Assembly (NCBI GenBank): GCA_007449985.2
Contig: VIIQ02000688.1
Span: 186,001-250,000, forward strand
Direction: 5' to 3'
DNA from: Desmodesmus armatus
Lineage: Eukaryota; Chlorophyta; Chlorophyceae; Sphaeropleales; Scenedesmaceae
Length of the DNA stretch: 64,000 bases
The first letter of the stretch is position 1, and every line of letters begins with the position of its first letter. Shown here in pieces: positions 9,591-25,764 of the stretch. A program made the translations under genes and the position numbers. The notes beneath the pieces are model-generated. The model saw only the letters and a program-made list of their open reading frames with translations. It did no database searches and had not been told where the DNA came from.

Positions 9591-11088
9591 AGATGGGCTG
9601 CAACTGGGGCTGGTGCTGGGGCTGATGTTGCTCAGGTTGCTGCTGCAGCCTGCTGCTGCTGCTACCAGCAGTGTGCGGCATGAAGGGATGTAACCCATGC
9701 AGCATGGCCAGTTGAGAACTCCAGTGCTCAGGTGCAGTTGCTGAGGCTAGAGCCAGCTGCTGCACATAAAGCGGAAAACTGGCAGCACCAGCAGCAGCTG
9801 CTGCAGTTGGCGCTGCTGTCAGTGATGCTGCGACTGCTGCTGTGTGTTGTGCTGACATTGGTGCTGGGGCAGGTGGCAGCTGCTGCGCAGGAAGCAGGAG
9901 ACCAGCAGCTGCTGCTGGTGGCGCTGCTGAGACTGCCGCTGCTGCTGCAGGTTGTGCTTGTGCTGGTGCTGGTGCTGGTGCCAGCTGCTGCACAGGAAGC
10001 AGAAGACCTGCAGTTACTGCTGCTGCTGGCGCTGCTGAGGTTGCAAGTGCTGCTGAGTGTTCTGCTGGTGCCAGGGCAGGTGGCAGCTGCAGCACAGGAA
10101 GCAGAGGGTGTGCAGCTGCTGCTGCTGGCGCTACCGCAGCGGTTGCTGCAATCGCTGCGGCGTGTTGTGCTGGTTCTGTGGCTGGTGCCTGCTGCTGCAT
10201 CTGGTGCCACCATCTTCTGAGAAGACGTGCAGCTGCTGCTGCTGCTGCTGGTGGTACTGAGGCTGAAGTTGCTGCTGCCGGCTGCGTTGGTGCTGGGGCA
10301 AGGGGCAGCTGCTGCCCATGCTGCGGCAGAGCTGCAGGGTTACCGAGAGATGCAGGCACTGCACCCTCTAATCCTGCTGCCTGAGTAGCTGCAACGGCTA
10401 CTGGAGACCCCCTGCTGGCAGCAGCAGCAGAAGCAGGAGCAGCAGCAGCACCTGCTGCTGCAGCAGTGCTGGCAGGTTGGCCACCATGGTCTGCCTGCAG
10501 CTCTATCCTCGTTTCTGCAGCAGCTGCAGCAGCTATGGCATGCGCTGGTGGTGGTGTTCCCCCAACCCCAGCGCCGCTGGCACCACCACCAGGCGTCTGC
10601 GCAGCCAGTGACAGGGGACCCCCAGGCTGTTCAGTGCTGCCAGCTGGGCACACGCAACCACCAGCGCCTACTGAAGCAGCTGGTGGAGTGATGGTTTCTG
10701 AAGGCTCAGGTTCGTCTGGCAGATCGAAGTCATCAGTTGGAAGCAGATCATCGTCAGTTGGGAGCAGCTCATCGTCAGTGGAGAGCAGATCCTCATCAGC
10801 TGCAGTGTCCCGTTCAACCTCCCACTCAATCACTCTGATGTAACCACAGTCTGGGGCGTCAGCAGCTACGCGTGCTGCTACTGCTGCTGCTGCTGCTGTT
10901 TCCCTGCCCTGTGGCTTGCTGCTGACATCTGCCATAGCAGCACCCTCCTCCTCATCCTCTCCTTGCGAGTCAGGTATGGTGTTGACAGGGCCTTGGCTGC
11001 TGGCTTCGCCCATGGTTTGCTCTGCATCTGCAGCATGACCTGTGGGAATCTGTAGGTCTTGCTGCTGCTGCTGCTGATGTGGATGCAT
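7634..11088 (-). CDS. Ala/Gln-rich low-complexity protein, two exons
   Basis: Exon 1 is 11088-9349 and exon 2 is 8980-7634. They are joined by a 368-base intron (GTGCGC donor, ATGCATGCAG acceptor) at a codon boundary, giving 1028 residues. Residues about 100-130 hold an acidic repeat with the unit LL(S/P)TDD three times, ending DLPDEPEPSE. The middle is Ala/Gln-rich with a pure Gln run coded by CTG repeats near 9556-9588. The second exon has a less biased region (LYRHILEQPPGSLTLCSAEQ, then LSLPLVVGLVSEALRQQLVAL) that may be a folded domain, and it ends with an RS/G-rich stretch and VMLAAVGHTPEEWDLQD. Composition resembles transcriptional or RNA-binding scaffold proteins, but no family is recognised. 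The single clean intron supports a real gene. Confidence 0.7.
10725..10800 (-). repeat. In-frame 21-24-bp repeat coding LL(S/P)TDD
   Basis: Three near-identical units (CATCGTCAGTTGGGAGCAGC type on the plus strand) encode DELLPTDD-like acidic repeats in the Ala/Gln-rich protein. Variation in copy number between strains would be expected. Confidence 0.7.
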
Positions 11089-12208
11089 TGCCAGCTAGCC
11101 AGGTAGCCAGTCGGGTTGTGTTCTCTGCTGTTGCAAGGACAGTTCTGCTAAATGTCACGTAGCCTCATTAACGTAAGGCATACAAATCGTTTACGACACC
11201 CATGTCAGAACCAACGTCTGCAACTGTGCCTACTGTTAGAAGCACTGTCCCTCGTGCTGTGATGTGCTGTTCAACGTTGACGTCACAAGACCATAGGCGT
11301 TGAACGGGCTCAATGCTTGAGTTCAAGTGTACAAACAATCGTTTGACACCACACGACTACATGGACCATCGGCGTGTAACTTGTTTGCAGACGAGATCTG
11401 CACCAGATCGGTGAAGCAAAACGTGTTTATGCTGATGCAGGCCAACCCAAAGGCATGATGATCCAATTAATAAGCTTTGACGCATCTCGTGTTCCACCTG
11501 CAGCTCCACAAGGCTGTTAGCATCTCAGGAACCTCAGCCGCTCAGAGATGGGGCCAGGCTGGCGCTGTTATCATTGAGTTTTCCTGTGGGTTCTTCCTTT
11601 CACTGATACAGCACACTTGAAGTCTTGGTGTTTCGGACCTCAACATGAAGGCTGTTGGCCTGCAAAGCCGATGCACTTGCATGTGATAGTTGCAGTCGCA
11701 GCAGGAATGCAAGTGCCTGCAGACCAGCTGGCCTGGCACCTGCTGGTTGGAATACGATGTGACACACAGTGCACAGGCAGCTGGATGCAGATCTAGAACC
11801 CGCAGTGCCCCGCATCACTCCAGTGCCTCATCAGGCGACTCACAAAGCAAGCCAATTGGGAAGAATTCAAGCCAATTCTTGCAAGAACCAAACCTGTGCT
11901 GGGCTGGACTCCAGCTTAGTAAGCTGTAGGAAGCAGTAACTTACTGCGGAGTCCGCACAACCCCACCTATCCGCAGCGTGTGGCCAACAAATGCATGAAT
12001 GCGTGTAGTATGCATGCTTATTCAGCATGCACAAACCCCCTGAGCAAACGGATACTGCTTCCAGTGCATCTCAGCACCAGCAGATTGACAGACACAGCAG
12101 ACTACAACATCCTCTCAGCTTCCCGCAACTGAAAGCGCCCATACATCTGGCGTCAAAACGTAGCAAACACGATACTTTTCTGGTGAATGAGCTGACATGG
12201 TGACTAAC
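11089..12208. other. 1.1-kb intergenic region
   Basis: Lies between the 5' end of the Ala/Gln-rich gene and the 3' end of the aldo-keto reductase gene. It should contain the promoter of the former and the 3' untranslated region of the latter. No domain-bearing frame or RNA gene was seen. Confidence 0.5.
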
Positions 12209-15200
12209 TCAGGGTGTGGGGTTTGGGTACAGCTGGTGTATCTTGTCAAGGTCCTGCAACAGCAGCTCATCCACCAGAGGGCCCTGTGCTGCTGCATGGA
12301 TCAGCTCCTGCAGCTGCTGCAGCGTGCTGGCACCAACCACTGCAGACGCTACCAGAGGATGGCCAAGCACAAACCTGCAGCACACAACAGCAACCGTTGG
12401 TCGTGGTACACCACGAACATGAAACTGATCAACAGCCAAGGCAGGTCTGTCAGGGACCCATTGCTTGATGGTTAAGCTGCTGCATGTGCCAAACACAAAT
12501 GTGGCCAGCCGGTGGGGGTCTGCCCCCCTTATCATTCTCAATAAAAAAATACAATTGTCACGGCAGGTTGTGATCAGCAGTGCAACAGACCACACCCTTA
12601 GCAAGCTGAGCACCGTCTAGCAAGTCCCGGCTGGAGTTGAATGGAGTAGCAGGGCGCACCTGAGGGCCATGGCTGTGGGTGTCATCCCATGCTTATGTGC
12701 CAGGTCAGCATACGCAGCTACTGCCTGGACAACATTAGGCCGTGGCCCATACCTGCACAGCACACGAGCACCACCATATATGCCACCTTGAGCACAGCAG
12801 GCAACCTCTCCAGTCATCCAAGCGTTGGTGGTGCACGGCTGGGTCCTGTACCACATCACCAGATGCCATGTTGGCCGACCAGGACAGGCTAGCAAGGGTC
12901 TGGTGATCCATAGAGCACCGCACTAGGGCAAGCTGCCAGGGTGCTCCAGTCCTGCTGAAGACAGGTGGATCTGTGCCTACATACCTGGACTCAGCTTCAG
13001 CATATCTGCCCTTGTACTTGTTCAGCCGGGCCTCTGGAGGGCCCCCATCTGGGGCTAGGTACTTGCCCTGCACGAGCAACATACCCCTTGAGCAATGAGG
13101 GCACTGATCTGGTCATAGCAACACCCCAAGTGTGAGACTATTGGTCTGGCATTCATATGTCTGGTGTCATGGCGCCACGGATGACTGTATGTGCTGGTTG
13201 TTGAAGCTGGGTCCGTGCATGGCTTGTACTGGGGACAAAACAAACAAGCAGGAAAACCAGCGCAGTGGGTGCAGCTCTCACCGTGAGAAGCCCCATAGCT
13301 AAGGGACTGTACGCCAACAAAGACACTCCCTCCAGGTGGCACACTTCAGCAAGGGCGATGTCGAAGGTGCGACACGTCAAGCTGACAAGGCACAGGCAAA
13401 CATCAGGAGCAGCGGCACAGCAGGAGTGTAACCAGCAGCAAACCAGAGGCTCTGCATACGCGACAACCAATGAGCGCATGCTATGGCAACATCAAATGCT
13501 TGCAGAGGGCTTAACCATATCACTCGCTGGGTGTAGTTGCTTGGTTGTTTCCAAGTGGTTGGTTTCCGTACCACTGCACGCATGCTGCCCTCTATCTGAC
13601 ACCAGCGCTGGCAATGACACAAGCTTGCGGCCAGCAGGCATCGCCATTCTGCTCACCTGTATGCATTTTGAAGAGCTGCCACCCTGGGTAAGCGCTTGTC
13701 CGCGTCAGCTGCAAAAGCAGCAAGCGCAAAGCTGCTATAAGCTTCGGGTAGGCACCACCATCAGCACGAATTGCTGCTATCAGCTCTTGGTGACAGTCAC
13801 TGTCCCACCAACATCATGTGAGCTGCATGCAACTGCATGCGGTCATGCTTGCTCCCAACTCAACAGCTTGAAAACACCACAGGAATTGGTGCAGTCTGTG
13901 AGCAACATGGCCAAACATTCAACAGCAGCAAGGACAGGCTAGCTGTTAGCCATGGTGCGTAAGAGGGGGTGCGGCAGCGTACCTGCAGCCAGTGCCTTCA
14001 TGAGCCCCCAGGGTGTCTCATTGCTGAGGCCGATGTGTCGCACCTTGCCTGACTCAACAGCACGGCTCAGGGCCTCCAGCTGCTCCTCCAGAGGTGTCGC
14101 CTGCAAGGTGCTGCAGGCAACGTTATGATGCGCGTGCCTGGGTCGGTGGCAGCCTCAAAGCTGGGCAGCGCGGCATGAACTTGCAATTGCTCATGGTGCC
14201 TTCTGCCAGGTGAGTCCGCAACTGTAGCTTGCACCAGCATCACTGCAGCATTGCATGATGTTGTGGTCACAGTGATCTGTAACTGGTGGTGCCAGCGCTA
14301 GTGTAGGCAACCTTGCCATTCTCTCAGCCAACTGCAACTGGGCCTGCTTCGCTTGATGTTCACCTGCCTGATAGGAGTAGCTGGGGTCATAGTCCAGGTC
14401 GCCAAACATCGGCACATACCTGCGGGGGGGGGGGGGGGGGGGGGGGGCGGAGGTAGCAAAGTTATGAACATTCCAGCACAGTGTGCAGCTGCAGCGCGTA
14501 TCTTTCGAGCAACCCGAATTCGTGAGCATTGTGCATTACTCAGTGAGTGTCTGGAACCCAAAACACGCGGCAACATGGCGGTCAAATTCCCACCTGTTAG
14601 CATCATCGACTTCCAGGAGACTGCTGTGGCGATTTCAAAGTCGAAACAGATCAACAAAAAGCTACAATAATGGCACTGCTCTCTGCTCTGCACACAGATA
14701 AGGCTGTTGAGCTTGGCAGTACACATGTACTGTGCTGCTCAGCTCGCCCACACCTGTCAGGCCAGTGCAGCTGGTAGAGGTCTATGTAGTCTGTCTGCAT
14801 GCGCTGCAGGCTGGCATCCAGTGCTGCTGTGATGTTGGCTGCGTCCAGGGCGATGGGCCCGCCACGGATCCAAGTCATCTGTGCTGAGGGACCAGCCACC
14901 TTGCTGGCGATTAGCACAGCGTCTCTGCAAGCACGATGGATGACATAACCTTTGAATTGAGTTCAAACTGATGAGTTGGCCATGGCAGGTGATGTATGTG
15001 CTTTGTATGGGGATGGCACTGGCGGAAGCACAGAGGCCAAGCAGCAGCTGGAAACATGCCTTTTCAGCTCCTGTGACAGATGGGTGGGGGTTGTCCCAGC
15101 CTCAGAAGTGACAGATGCAACCTCATACTTACCCCCTAGAGGACTTTCCCGCTGCATGCTGCAAGCGAATGATCACAACCAGGCATGCCTCAAGCACTGC

Positions 15201-15963
15201 AAGTGTGCACAACTGACAAACCTTGTGACTGTGGTGTAATTCACAGCGTGAGCGACAAAAGAGTGAGCGTGAGTTGCAGTAGAGTAGCAGGTAAGGGTGC
15301 TCATCACCTGCTGTGTTTCTTCATCCACTTGCCCAGGTACACTTCAGACAGGCCCTGTGTGTCAGCCTTCTGGGGTACGGGGTACATCTCTGCTGTGTCA
15401 AAGAAGTTGACACCAGCTGACATGCACTCATCCAGCAGCTGACAGGCTGTAGGAAAGTCCTGAGATTCACCAAACAGCATCGTACCTACATTACGCGGCA
15501 CAGCACAACATGCGGCACATCACATATATGCAAAGGCTGGATGAATCTAGGGAGGGATTGTGGGTGTCCGTGTCAGCTGGCAGGTGCTGCTGAGCAAGGA
15601 ATCGCGAACCTAGCAAGAAGTTTGTCTTGGTGTCGCTGCACGGCCCTTGTAATGTCTGCAAACTCTTTCTGATGCAGCGGTGTGCACAGAGTAGCATTGC
15701 ACTTGCCTCGCTGTGAACTCACCAAAGCACATGCTGGGCACATAAAGGTCTGTCCTGCCCAGCTGCCTCCGGTTGATTGTCCCATATCTGCCAGTGCAGG
15801 GTGCATTACTGCCAGCTGCTGCCTGTGTGCGGGTGGCTGTTGTTGCTGCTGCTGCTGCTGCTGCCTGGGACCGAGATCCAGGATGCCATAGTTGTGATGA
15901 ACGTGTGCTAGGATGTTGGACTGTGAGTGTTTTGGTGGTTGAGGACAGGAGCTGCTGTTGCAT
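12209..15963 (-). CDS. Aldo-keto reductase (Tas-like), probably plastid-targeted
   Basis: Ten exons: 15963-15723, 15485-15308, 14924-14754, 14419-14284, 14100-13983, 13708-13657, 13381-13282, 13067-12985, 12752-12660, 12374-12209; 445 residues. Family enzymes reduce aldehydes/ketones with NADPH in a TIM barrel. All four catalytic residues are visible: Asp and Tyr in FFDTAEMYP, Lys in LIASKVAG, His in LYQLHWPDR. Other family blocks are [46 protein letters not shown] and [13 protein letters not shown]. An Ala/Ser/Thr-rich leader of about 60 residues looks like a transit peptide. The chosen ATG follows an in-frame upstream ATG at 16083 that lies inside the divergent promoter region. The donor at 14283 (GTTACA) is weak but is the only one that keeps frame. 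The intron before exon 4 carries a run of about 22 C just before its acceptor. Confidence 0.93.
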
Positions 15964-16272
15964 GTTCTGTGTCAGAACTTGCAGAGCATATGTGTCACTC
16001 AAACCAGGTGAAATACAGGTCTGGATTTCATTTTGCGACACTGCCTTATCGATCTCCGCTATACAGCTGTGATCGAGAGTCAAGTCCCAGACGATCTGGC
16101 AGACAGATCGTCATGGTGTGAGTTCAAACCGCTGACACACACCATACGGGCGTGGAAACCACCAGGCAATAAGTCGTCAATACTCAAACCTGTCTATGCT
16201 GGAATTCTCGCTTGGGCCCAACTTCTCCAGCACACCAGCCACCTGATCAGGATCAGCAGAGGACTACTGCTG
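15964..16272. promoter_or_regulatory. Divergent promoter region
   Basis: The 309 bases separate the start codons of the aldo-keto reductase (minus) and agmatine deiminase (plus), so both promoters must lie here or overlap transcribed leaders. No certain TATA box was identified. Confidence 0.5.
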
Positions 16273-19755
<3,483 letters not shown>

Positions 19756-19789
19756 CCGCTGTGGGCTGGACAAGCACTGGCAGCAAGTA

Positions 19790-19965
19790 CCCGGCATGTG
19801 TCTCTTTGCATCTCACCGTTATGGTAACTGTCTTGGCCATGATGCTTCAGATATGTTACATGACTCATATCGAGGTTGAACAGCACCCTACAGAACAGGG
19901 TCAGCACAAACACCCGCGCACAGGTCAGCCGCATCACAGCAAGTATGCACCTTGCCCCATGTATG
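19790..19965. repeat. Dispersed repeat, copy 1
   Basis: Similar to 25765-25935. Shared blocks include AGATATGTTACATGACTC, GCTACAGAACAGG-like sequence with GTCAGCACA, and GCATCACAGCAAGTATGCACC in the same order. It lies just past the agmatine deiminase stop, so it may be in its 3' untranslated region. Nature of the element unknown. Confidence 0.65.
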
Positions 19966-20410
19966 CTCTCAGCAGACATTGTCATCCCTGCACTGGGCAT
20001 CGCCCCCTAGCGTGGTTTACCGGCACCTGCTGCGCGCACCGTCTGCCTTACAGATGGAGTAGGTTTGCTGGTTACCAACAAGGACGTTGGAAGCTAGGTG
20101 GGGGAGAGTTGTCACGTAAATACGTGCACAGAGGCCAAGGGGATGCCCTGGCCCAGCCTGTTGGTATCATACCTGAAAACGACGTATACTGTCTGTAACA
20201 GGGGCTTTGATGGAACCTTGGAGTCCTAGTAGGACGGCCTGTTGTGGTGACATCCTATGTGGTCACATCTAAGCCACACCCTTTCCTTGGCAATGAGTGC
20301 CCAAAATCGTCAAGGGCGCTGGCATCAACAGCAGCCGTACATCAGGAGCTGCACCTGAAACCAGCTAGGGTGGTGACCCATCTTGTAAAGAAAGCCTATG
20401 ACTAGGCTGC
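19966..20410. other. Gap between convergent genes
   Basis: Contains the 3' flanks of agmatine deiminase (plus) and the MYND gene (minus). A TGTAA element, the usual poly(A) signal of chlorophycean algae, occurs near 20196 on the plus strand. Nothing else recognised. Confidence 0.4.
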
Positions 20411-23400
20411 TTACACACCCTCATGTGCTGCTGGGGCCTCTGCTGCTGCTTGCCGCTGCTTGAGGATGGCACATGCTGCCTTGTGTCCTTGCTTCCAAGC
20501 TCTCTTGTGGCATGCTGCACTGCAGAATTTGACAGCCTGGGGCAGCACAGTGTGAACACAAGCAGCGACCCAACGGGGGTGTGAGTTACTTGCACAGCCA
20601 AGCAGAAGCTGTGGCAGCGGGAAGGGGCAAACATGAGGGGCAACTGGATTGCCCAACTGGTGCGCGTTGGCGTATGGGTTGACACCAGGCATTGCTCCAT
20701 GTGTGGTCAACTGGTGGGGTGCACTCCCACGTGACAAATTGTTCCTGTTGACGCCCACAAAGCAAGACGTGGTCACTGCAAGCGGTACATGCTGTATGGG
20801 ATGGTAAGTACAGTGCAGTACTGGGCTGGGGAGGCTGTAGCCACAGAACAGCAATAGAGATTTTTGGTCAGTATGAAGCATGATGCACAAGGTTCACTGG
20901 TAAGGCTTGACGCGTGGTGATCACTGCAAGCCATGATAGTAGGGTGATGTCTTTGTTGTTGCACAGACACTGTCCTGCAGCCTTGGAAGTGCAATACAAC
21001 AGGAGGCCACATGCAAGCACATCTGTTCACTTGACACAAAGAGCAAAAGATGCTGTTGCCCTTGCAAAAACAGTATAGCTCTAGTAGTAGAGCTCTAATC
21101 ACACAGCCAGTCACATTGAACGGCCCCGGTCCTATCAGTGCTGCACGATAGCGCCCACATCACACTCACCTTGCTACAGCCTGAGCAGCCCTGGCTGGCC
21201 AGTGCTGTCTCAGTGAATTTGTCAAGGTTGATGCAGCCAGGGTTGCCGCAGCAGCCGCGTGTTGGAAACGCCACACAGTAGGCCACACCAAAGCTGCACA
21301 GCTGCTGAGGCAGCCCGCCCTCCTGGCAAACCGCATGCAGCTGCTGCAGGGCTTGGACGCGGGTCGACCGCTCCTGCTGCTGCATGCCCTGAACACCATA
21401 GTCAAAGCTCTGCTCGAACAGTGCCTCGACGGTCATCACCTGCTTCTGCAAGGCTGTTGCCTGCTGCAGCAGCAGCTTGAGGTCTGCCTGGGTCGCAGCA
21501 GCGGCAGTGCCCGCTGCCACTGCTGCAGCGGTTGCGGCATCCTGCCGCAGCACGCCAAACATGTCAAAAGCTGCGGTAGTCTGCAGCAGCGCAGCCATGA
21601 TTTCAGAAAACCCTGCAAACTGCTTGGGCTCTGGGAATTCGTTGTCTGCCAGCACAAACTCACCGCTCGCAGTCATCCGCTGCGGGACCTGCTGCAGCAG
21701 CTGTCCTGCTGCAATCAGCAACCGGCCCAGCATATGCAGCCAGACCAGCTGCTGCACCCTTTCACTGTGCAGCTCCGCACTGCCTGCTGCTGCTACAGGC
21801 AGTGCAGACGCTGGCATGCTGTCATCACACAGTGTGAGTTGGGAACAGGTTTCGAACATCAGCACAGCTGCTGAGCTGCATATGCACAGCAGCGCAAGCG
21901 CGTAGTAGTAGCAGCCCAGAGCAGCTGTCCCAGATCCCTGCAGTGCCCCGCTGACCTGCGCATACTTCAGTGCAGCAATCAAAACACAGAACAGCTTCTG
22001 CTCTAGCCTACTGCTGCCATGTGCATGCGCTGCTGCTGCCGCCTGCTGACCTTCTGCTGCCTCTGTCCCTGTTGTAGCTCCTGCTGCTGTGGGTGTGGCT
22101 GCAGCTTGATCCTCAGCTGCTGCCGCCCTCGCTGCTATTACTGTATGCACTGCGCTCGCCAGGACTTGGATGGCAACAGTTGCCCCAAAGCAAGTGGTGC
22201 TGGCTTGGTGCAGACGTCCCTCAGCGGCAGCGACATTGTCGCTGCCAGGGGGGTCGCTGTAGTCTATGGATGCGTGCAACGCTGCCTCCACGAGGCTGCA
22301 TGCCAGCAGTGGGTTCTGCTCCACAACTGCTGCCAAGTCAATGGCGGGGCTGCGACCACCTGGAACTTCCACGTTCATTGCAGCGGCTGATGGCAGGGCA
22401 ACGGCAACGGCAACAGCAGTGGCAGGACACATACACAGGGGTAAACATGGGACTTGAATTTGGCACACAACGACACACATCAAGATACCAAGCAAGGCAT
22501 GCATGCATATGCATTCTGGTTCCAAGTATCCTCTCACGTCACCCAGCCACGACAGACAAGACCCAAGTCGAATGTCAGGGCTTACAGAGTGCTCAAGCGA
22601 ACAACCTTCAGGACCCCGGCTCTACTGCGAGTGCCACGCGGTGATTGAGCGAGTGAGTAATCATTGGTATGGCCCCTAGCAACCCAGGCATCCTTGCAAA
22701 CGCCATGCCGCCCTGCATCACGTGATACCACTGACCTACAGGCAAATTGCGACATGCTATAGTACGAGGCAACAAGTGCGGCAGATGCTGTGCTGGGCGT
22801 GAGTGCTTCCACATACTGCACCTTCCAGTAACATGCGAGCAGAAAGACTGTGTCACCTCAGTGATTGATTCACCACACTCACCATGCCACACAAGTGTCC
22901 TGATCAGCAGCTGACCGCAGCTCTCAAACACCGCCCGGGGGCATGCGACTCCCAGTGGCTGACCCTCCATGTCGGTCAGCACCCAGCAGGGTCTGCCCTC
23001 GCCCTCCTCGACTGCCTCGCCGCTGCTGCGACGGCACAGCGACAGCAGCACCGGACCCAGCTGCAACCACACAGACTCCAGACACAGCTGCATCTGCGAC
23101 TGCATGACCTCAAGTGATGGGAAGTTGGGATGCTGCTGCCCCAGCTGCCAGCGCTGCATATAGGTGGCTATCTGGCCATAGGTGGCAATCATGGCCTCCA
23201 GCATCTGCTGCAGCACTGACGGCTGCTCTGCGAGGGTGGGGGGTGCCAGGGCAAGCAGCTGCACCTGTGTCAGCAGCAGCGGCAGCGCCAGCGGCCACGG
23301 CACCAGCTCGCCCGACCTGACAGCCTCTTTGGCACCAGCTGACGTGCGGCTCAGCGTGCTGCTGGCAGCATCACCCATGCCGTGTGCATCCATGTAGCGA

Positions 23401-25250
23401 GTGCGGCAGGCTCTGACCACTGCCATCGGAATACACCACATCTGCTTGCCCACCATCTCAGCACTGAGTTCATGCAGTGCTGGCAGCTGCCGCACCCCAA
23501 GCAAGGCTTGCAGCAGCTCCTGGTGGTGTGCTGACACCACGACATGCTTGCTGCCGCTGCCTCGACTGCTGCTGCCTCTGGTTGTCGTGCTGCCGGTTGT
23601 GCGCAGGCTGGTCAGCAGGGCCTGTGCGGAGGTGCCCTTGTACTCGGCATGCAGCAGCCCAGTGCCGACTGCCAAGCCCAGCAGTAGCAGCTCATACACT
23701 TCCTGGCATGCCAATACGCTGCAGGATGCGTCTGCACAAAGCAACAAACAATACAATAAGTTCGTCAGGATGTGTTACCCAGTGGACGTCGCATTCCGCT
23801 CTGCCCCGTGCATGCTCGTGATACAGTGCGGTGCAGTACAATGGCAGGGGAACACAGCCGAAACACTTTGCAATAGCCATCAAGCTTGGAGACGAAACTT
23901 GCGCCTTGCATGCACGGCAGTCTTTCAAGCCAATCCATGACCACGCCAAGGCAGAACCCATGAAACTTCTGGTCGCCTCTCACCGGCCTACCTGCAGGGC
24001 CAGTTGCCGCCGCAGCAGCAAGGTAGCAGGAAGTTGCCAGCACGTCCCACATGACACTCACACAGAAGGCATCATCGCGGACATAAGCACGGGCTAGGGC
24101 CATGGCCAGTGCGGCTGCAGGCAGGGCTGTATCCTGCAGGAGGCTCTGTGCTGACAACAGCTCTTTGGACGGCACAAACCGCACGAGGGTGTTCCACAGC
24201 ACCAGCAGGGAGTTGCTGGCTGCGGCAAACACGTGGGGTGGGTCAAACAGCTGCAGCGCGGCCTGTGGCGCTGTTGCGCCTGGCTCGGCGCGTGGGAGTT
24301 GTGGGTCGTTGGCAAGAAAGCTGATGGCCGCTTGGGCTGCCGCTGCATATGCATTCAGCAGGCCTGCAGCAACAGGAAATGTCATGCAACAGCACATGTG
24401 TGTGTGTTGGAAGACATGGAGGTGAGGATGCTTCAAGTCAAACATGTGTGTCCCATGGCAGCCAGCACAGAAGACAACTGCAAACAAGGCTATACTATAA
24501 ACGCACCATGCTTGATGATGCTATTGAGGGGCGCAGCAGGCCATGCTGGGAAAGAAGTGGCGGCTGCCATGTGCGAGTCCTGCAGGTAATCAACTGGTAG
24601 TCACATGCTCAAGGCCTGTCGGCATATCACACAACTTTGCTGCCTTGCATGCTGCCTTGCTTGTATATCTAGCAAGAGGTTGGGCCAGCACGCAGATACA
24701 TCATGCAACACACCGACCAGGTGAGGGCTGCTGGGGTGCTGCAGGAGAGTGAACAAACGGTGCGCGTTTCATGGCGCAATTCGTACAATCCTTCATGCCC
24801 ACCTGTCTCATGCAGCATGCAAAGGATGATGGTGCCTGCTAGTGCAGGGGTGGTTTGTATGTCAGCTGGTTTGCGCCCGATCACTTGCAGCACCTTGACC
24901 AGTGAGGCAGCGAGCAACCCTGCTGTTCGACTGACCTCCACCTCACTGCCATGTTGCGCTGTTAGCTGCTGCAGCACTGCTTTGGTGATGACCGCCAGCT
25001 GCCGCAGCGTCTGTGGTGCCTTTTCAAGCAGCTGCCTGCATGCTTGGTCGTCGCTGAATGCTTCCCGCAGGTGACCGGCTGCCTCATTGATGAGCTCTGC
25101 CTGCTGCTTGAGGAAAGATACGTCTGTTGCAAGCTTCCTCTGCTGCCCTGGAGCCGATAGCTGGGTCATGATCTGCTTCATGCGCTCAAGGCTAATGGGT
25201 GCAGGCTCGTCAGTGGCAAGCATTGGCAGACAAACGTCGGTGCCAGCCAT
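20411..25250 (-). CDS. MYND-type zinc finger protein
   Basis: Five exons: 25250-24803, 24363-23992, 23731-22883, 22386-21170, 20536-20411; 1003 residues, all phases consistent. The only recognised domain is a C-terminal MYND finger formed across the last splice: CCGNPGCINL, 17 residues on CSGCSKAVKFCSAACHKRAW, then KQGHKAAC, giving the C-x2-C/C-x3-C/H-x3-C zinc ligand pattern. MYND fingers bind proline-rich peptides in partner proteins. The upstream 940 residues are alpha-helical in appearance with Ala-rich loops and no known domain. Blocks such as RPCWVLTDMEGQPLGVACP look conserved rather than random. Large MYND proteins of this build are numerous in chlorophycean algae; their function is mostly unknown. 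No SET motif was seen, so it is not assigned as a methyltransferase. Confidence 0.87.
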
Positions 25251-25764
25251 GTTGGGGCCGAGTAGGGTTGTAGCTTGGCTTTCACGGTGGTAAAATTTTT
25301 GTTTGGATCTTTTCAGCGACGCTGGTACAACAACAGTTGCCGGGAATGAGGAGCCAAGGTTGTGATCAGGCTGTTGTGATCAGGTTGTGATCTGGCACCC
25401 CATGCTGACTGTGCGGATGTTTGTAAAAGAGGCGCCGTCTCTGCGCTTACGGACAAAGGCTCTGCTGTGCATCAAACGCAGCTATTCAACATCTGTAGGG
25501 ACGGGTTTGTCAGTATTCAACATTGGACGATCCAAATCCAACAGCCTGACTGATCCAGCAAACTGAAGATATCCCATAGGCCGTTCGACTCCTTCAGCGG
25601 ACCACAGCAAAAATTTCAGCATCACTGGCGCACTTCTCGAGGAGCTCCCTGAGTGGCCGCAGAATCAGTGAATGCAGGACTGCTGCAGAGGACTGCTACT
25701 CGGTCCTGGCCACTGCCGGCTGCATTGATGATCTTCCTGATCCTGCCTGAAGCTCATTGCATCT

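Noticed and set aside
9732..10384. Plus-strand Leu/Ala/Cys-rich frames of 160-180 residues
   Set aside because: Shadows of the CAG/CTG-rich exon on the minus strand; composition is purely repeat-driven.
20411..25250. SET-domain (SMYD-type) methyltransferase
   Set aside because: A MYND finger is present, but no SET motifs (such as NHxC or GEEL-like blocks) were found in the 1003 residues.
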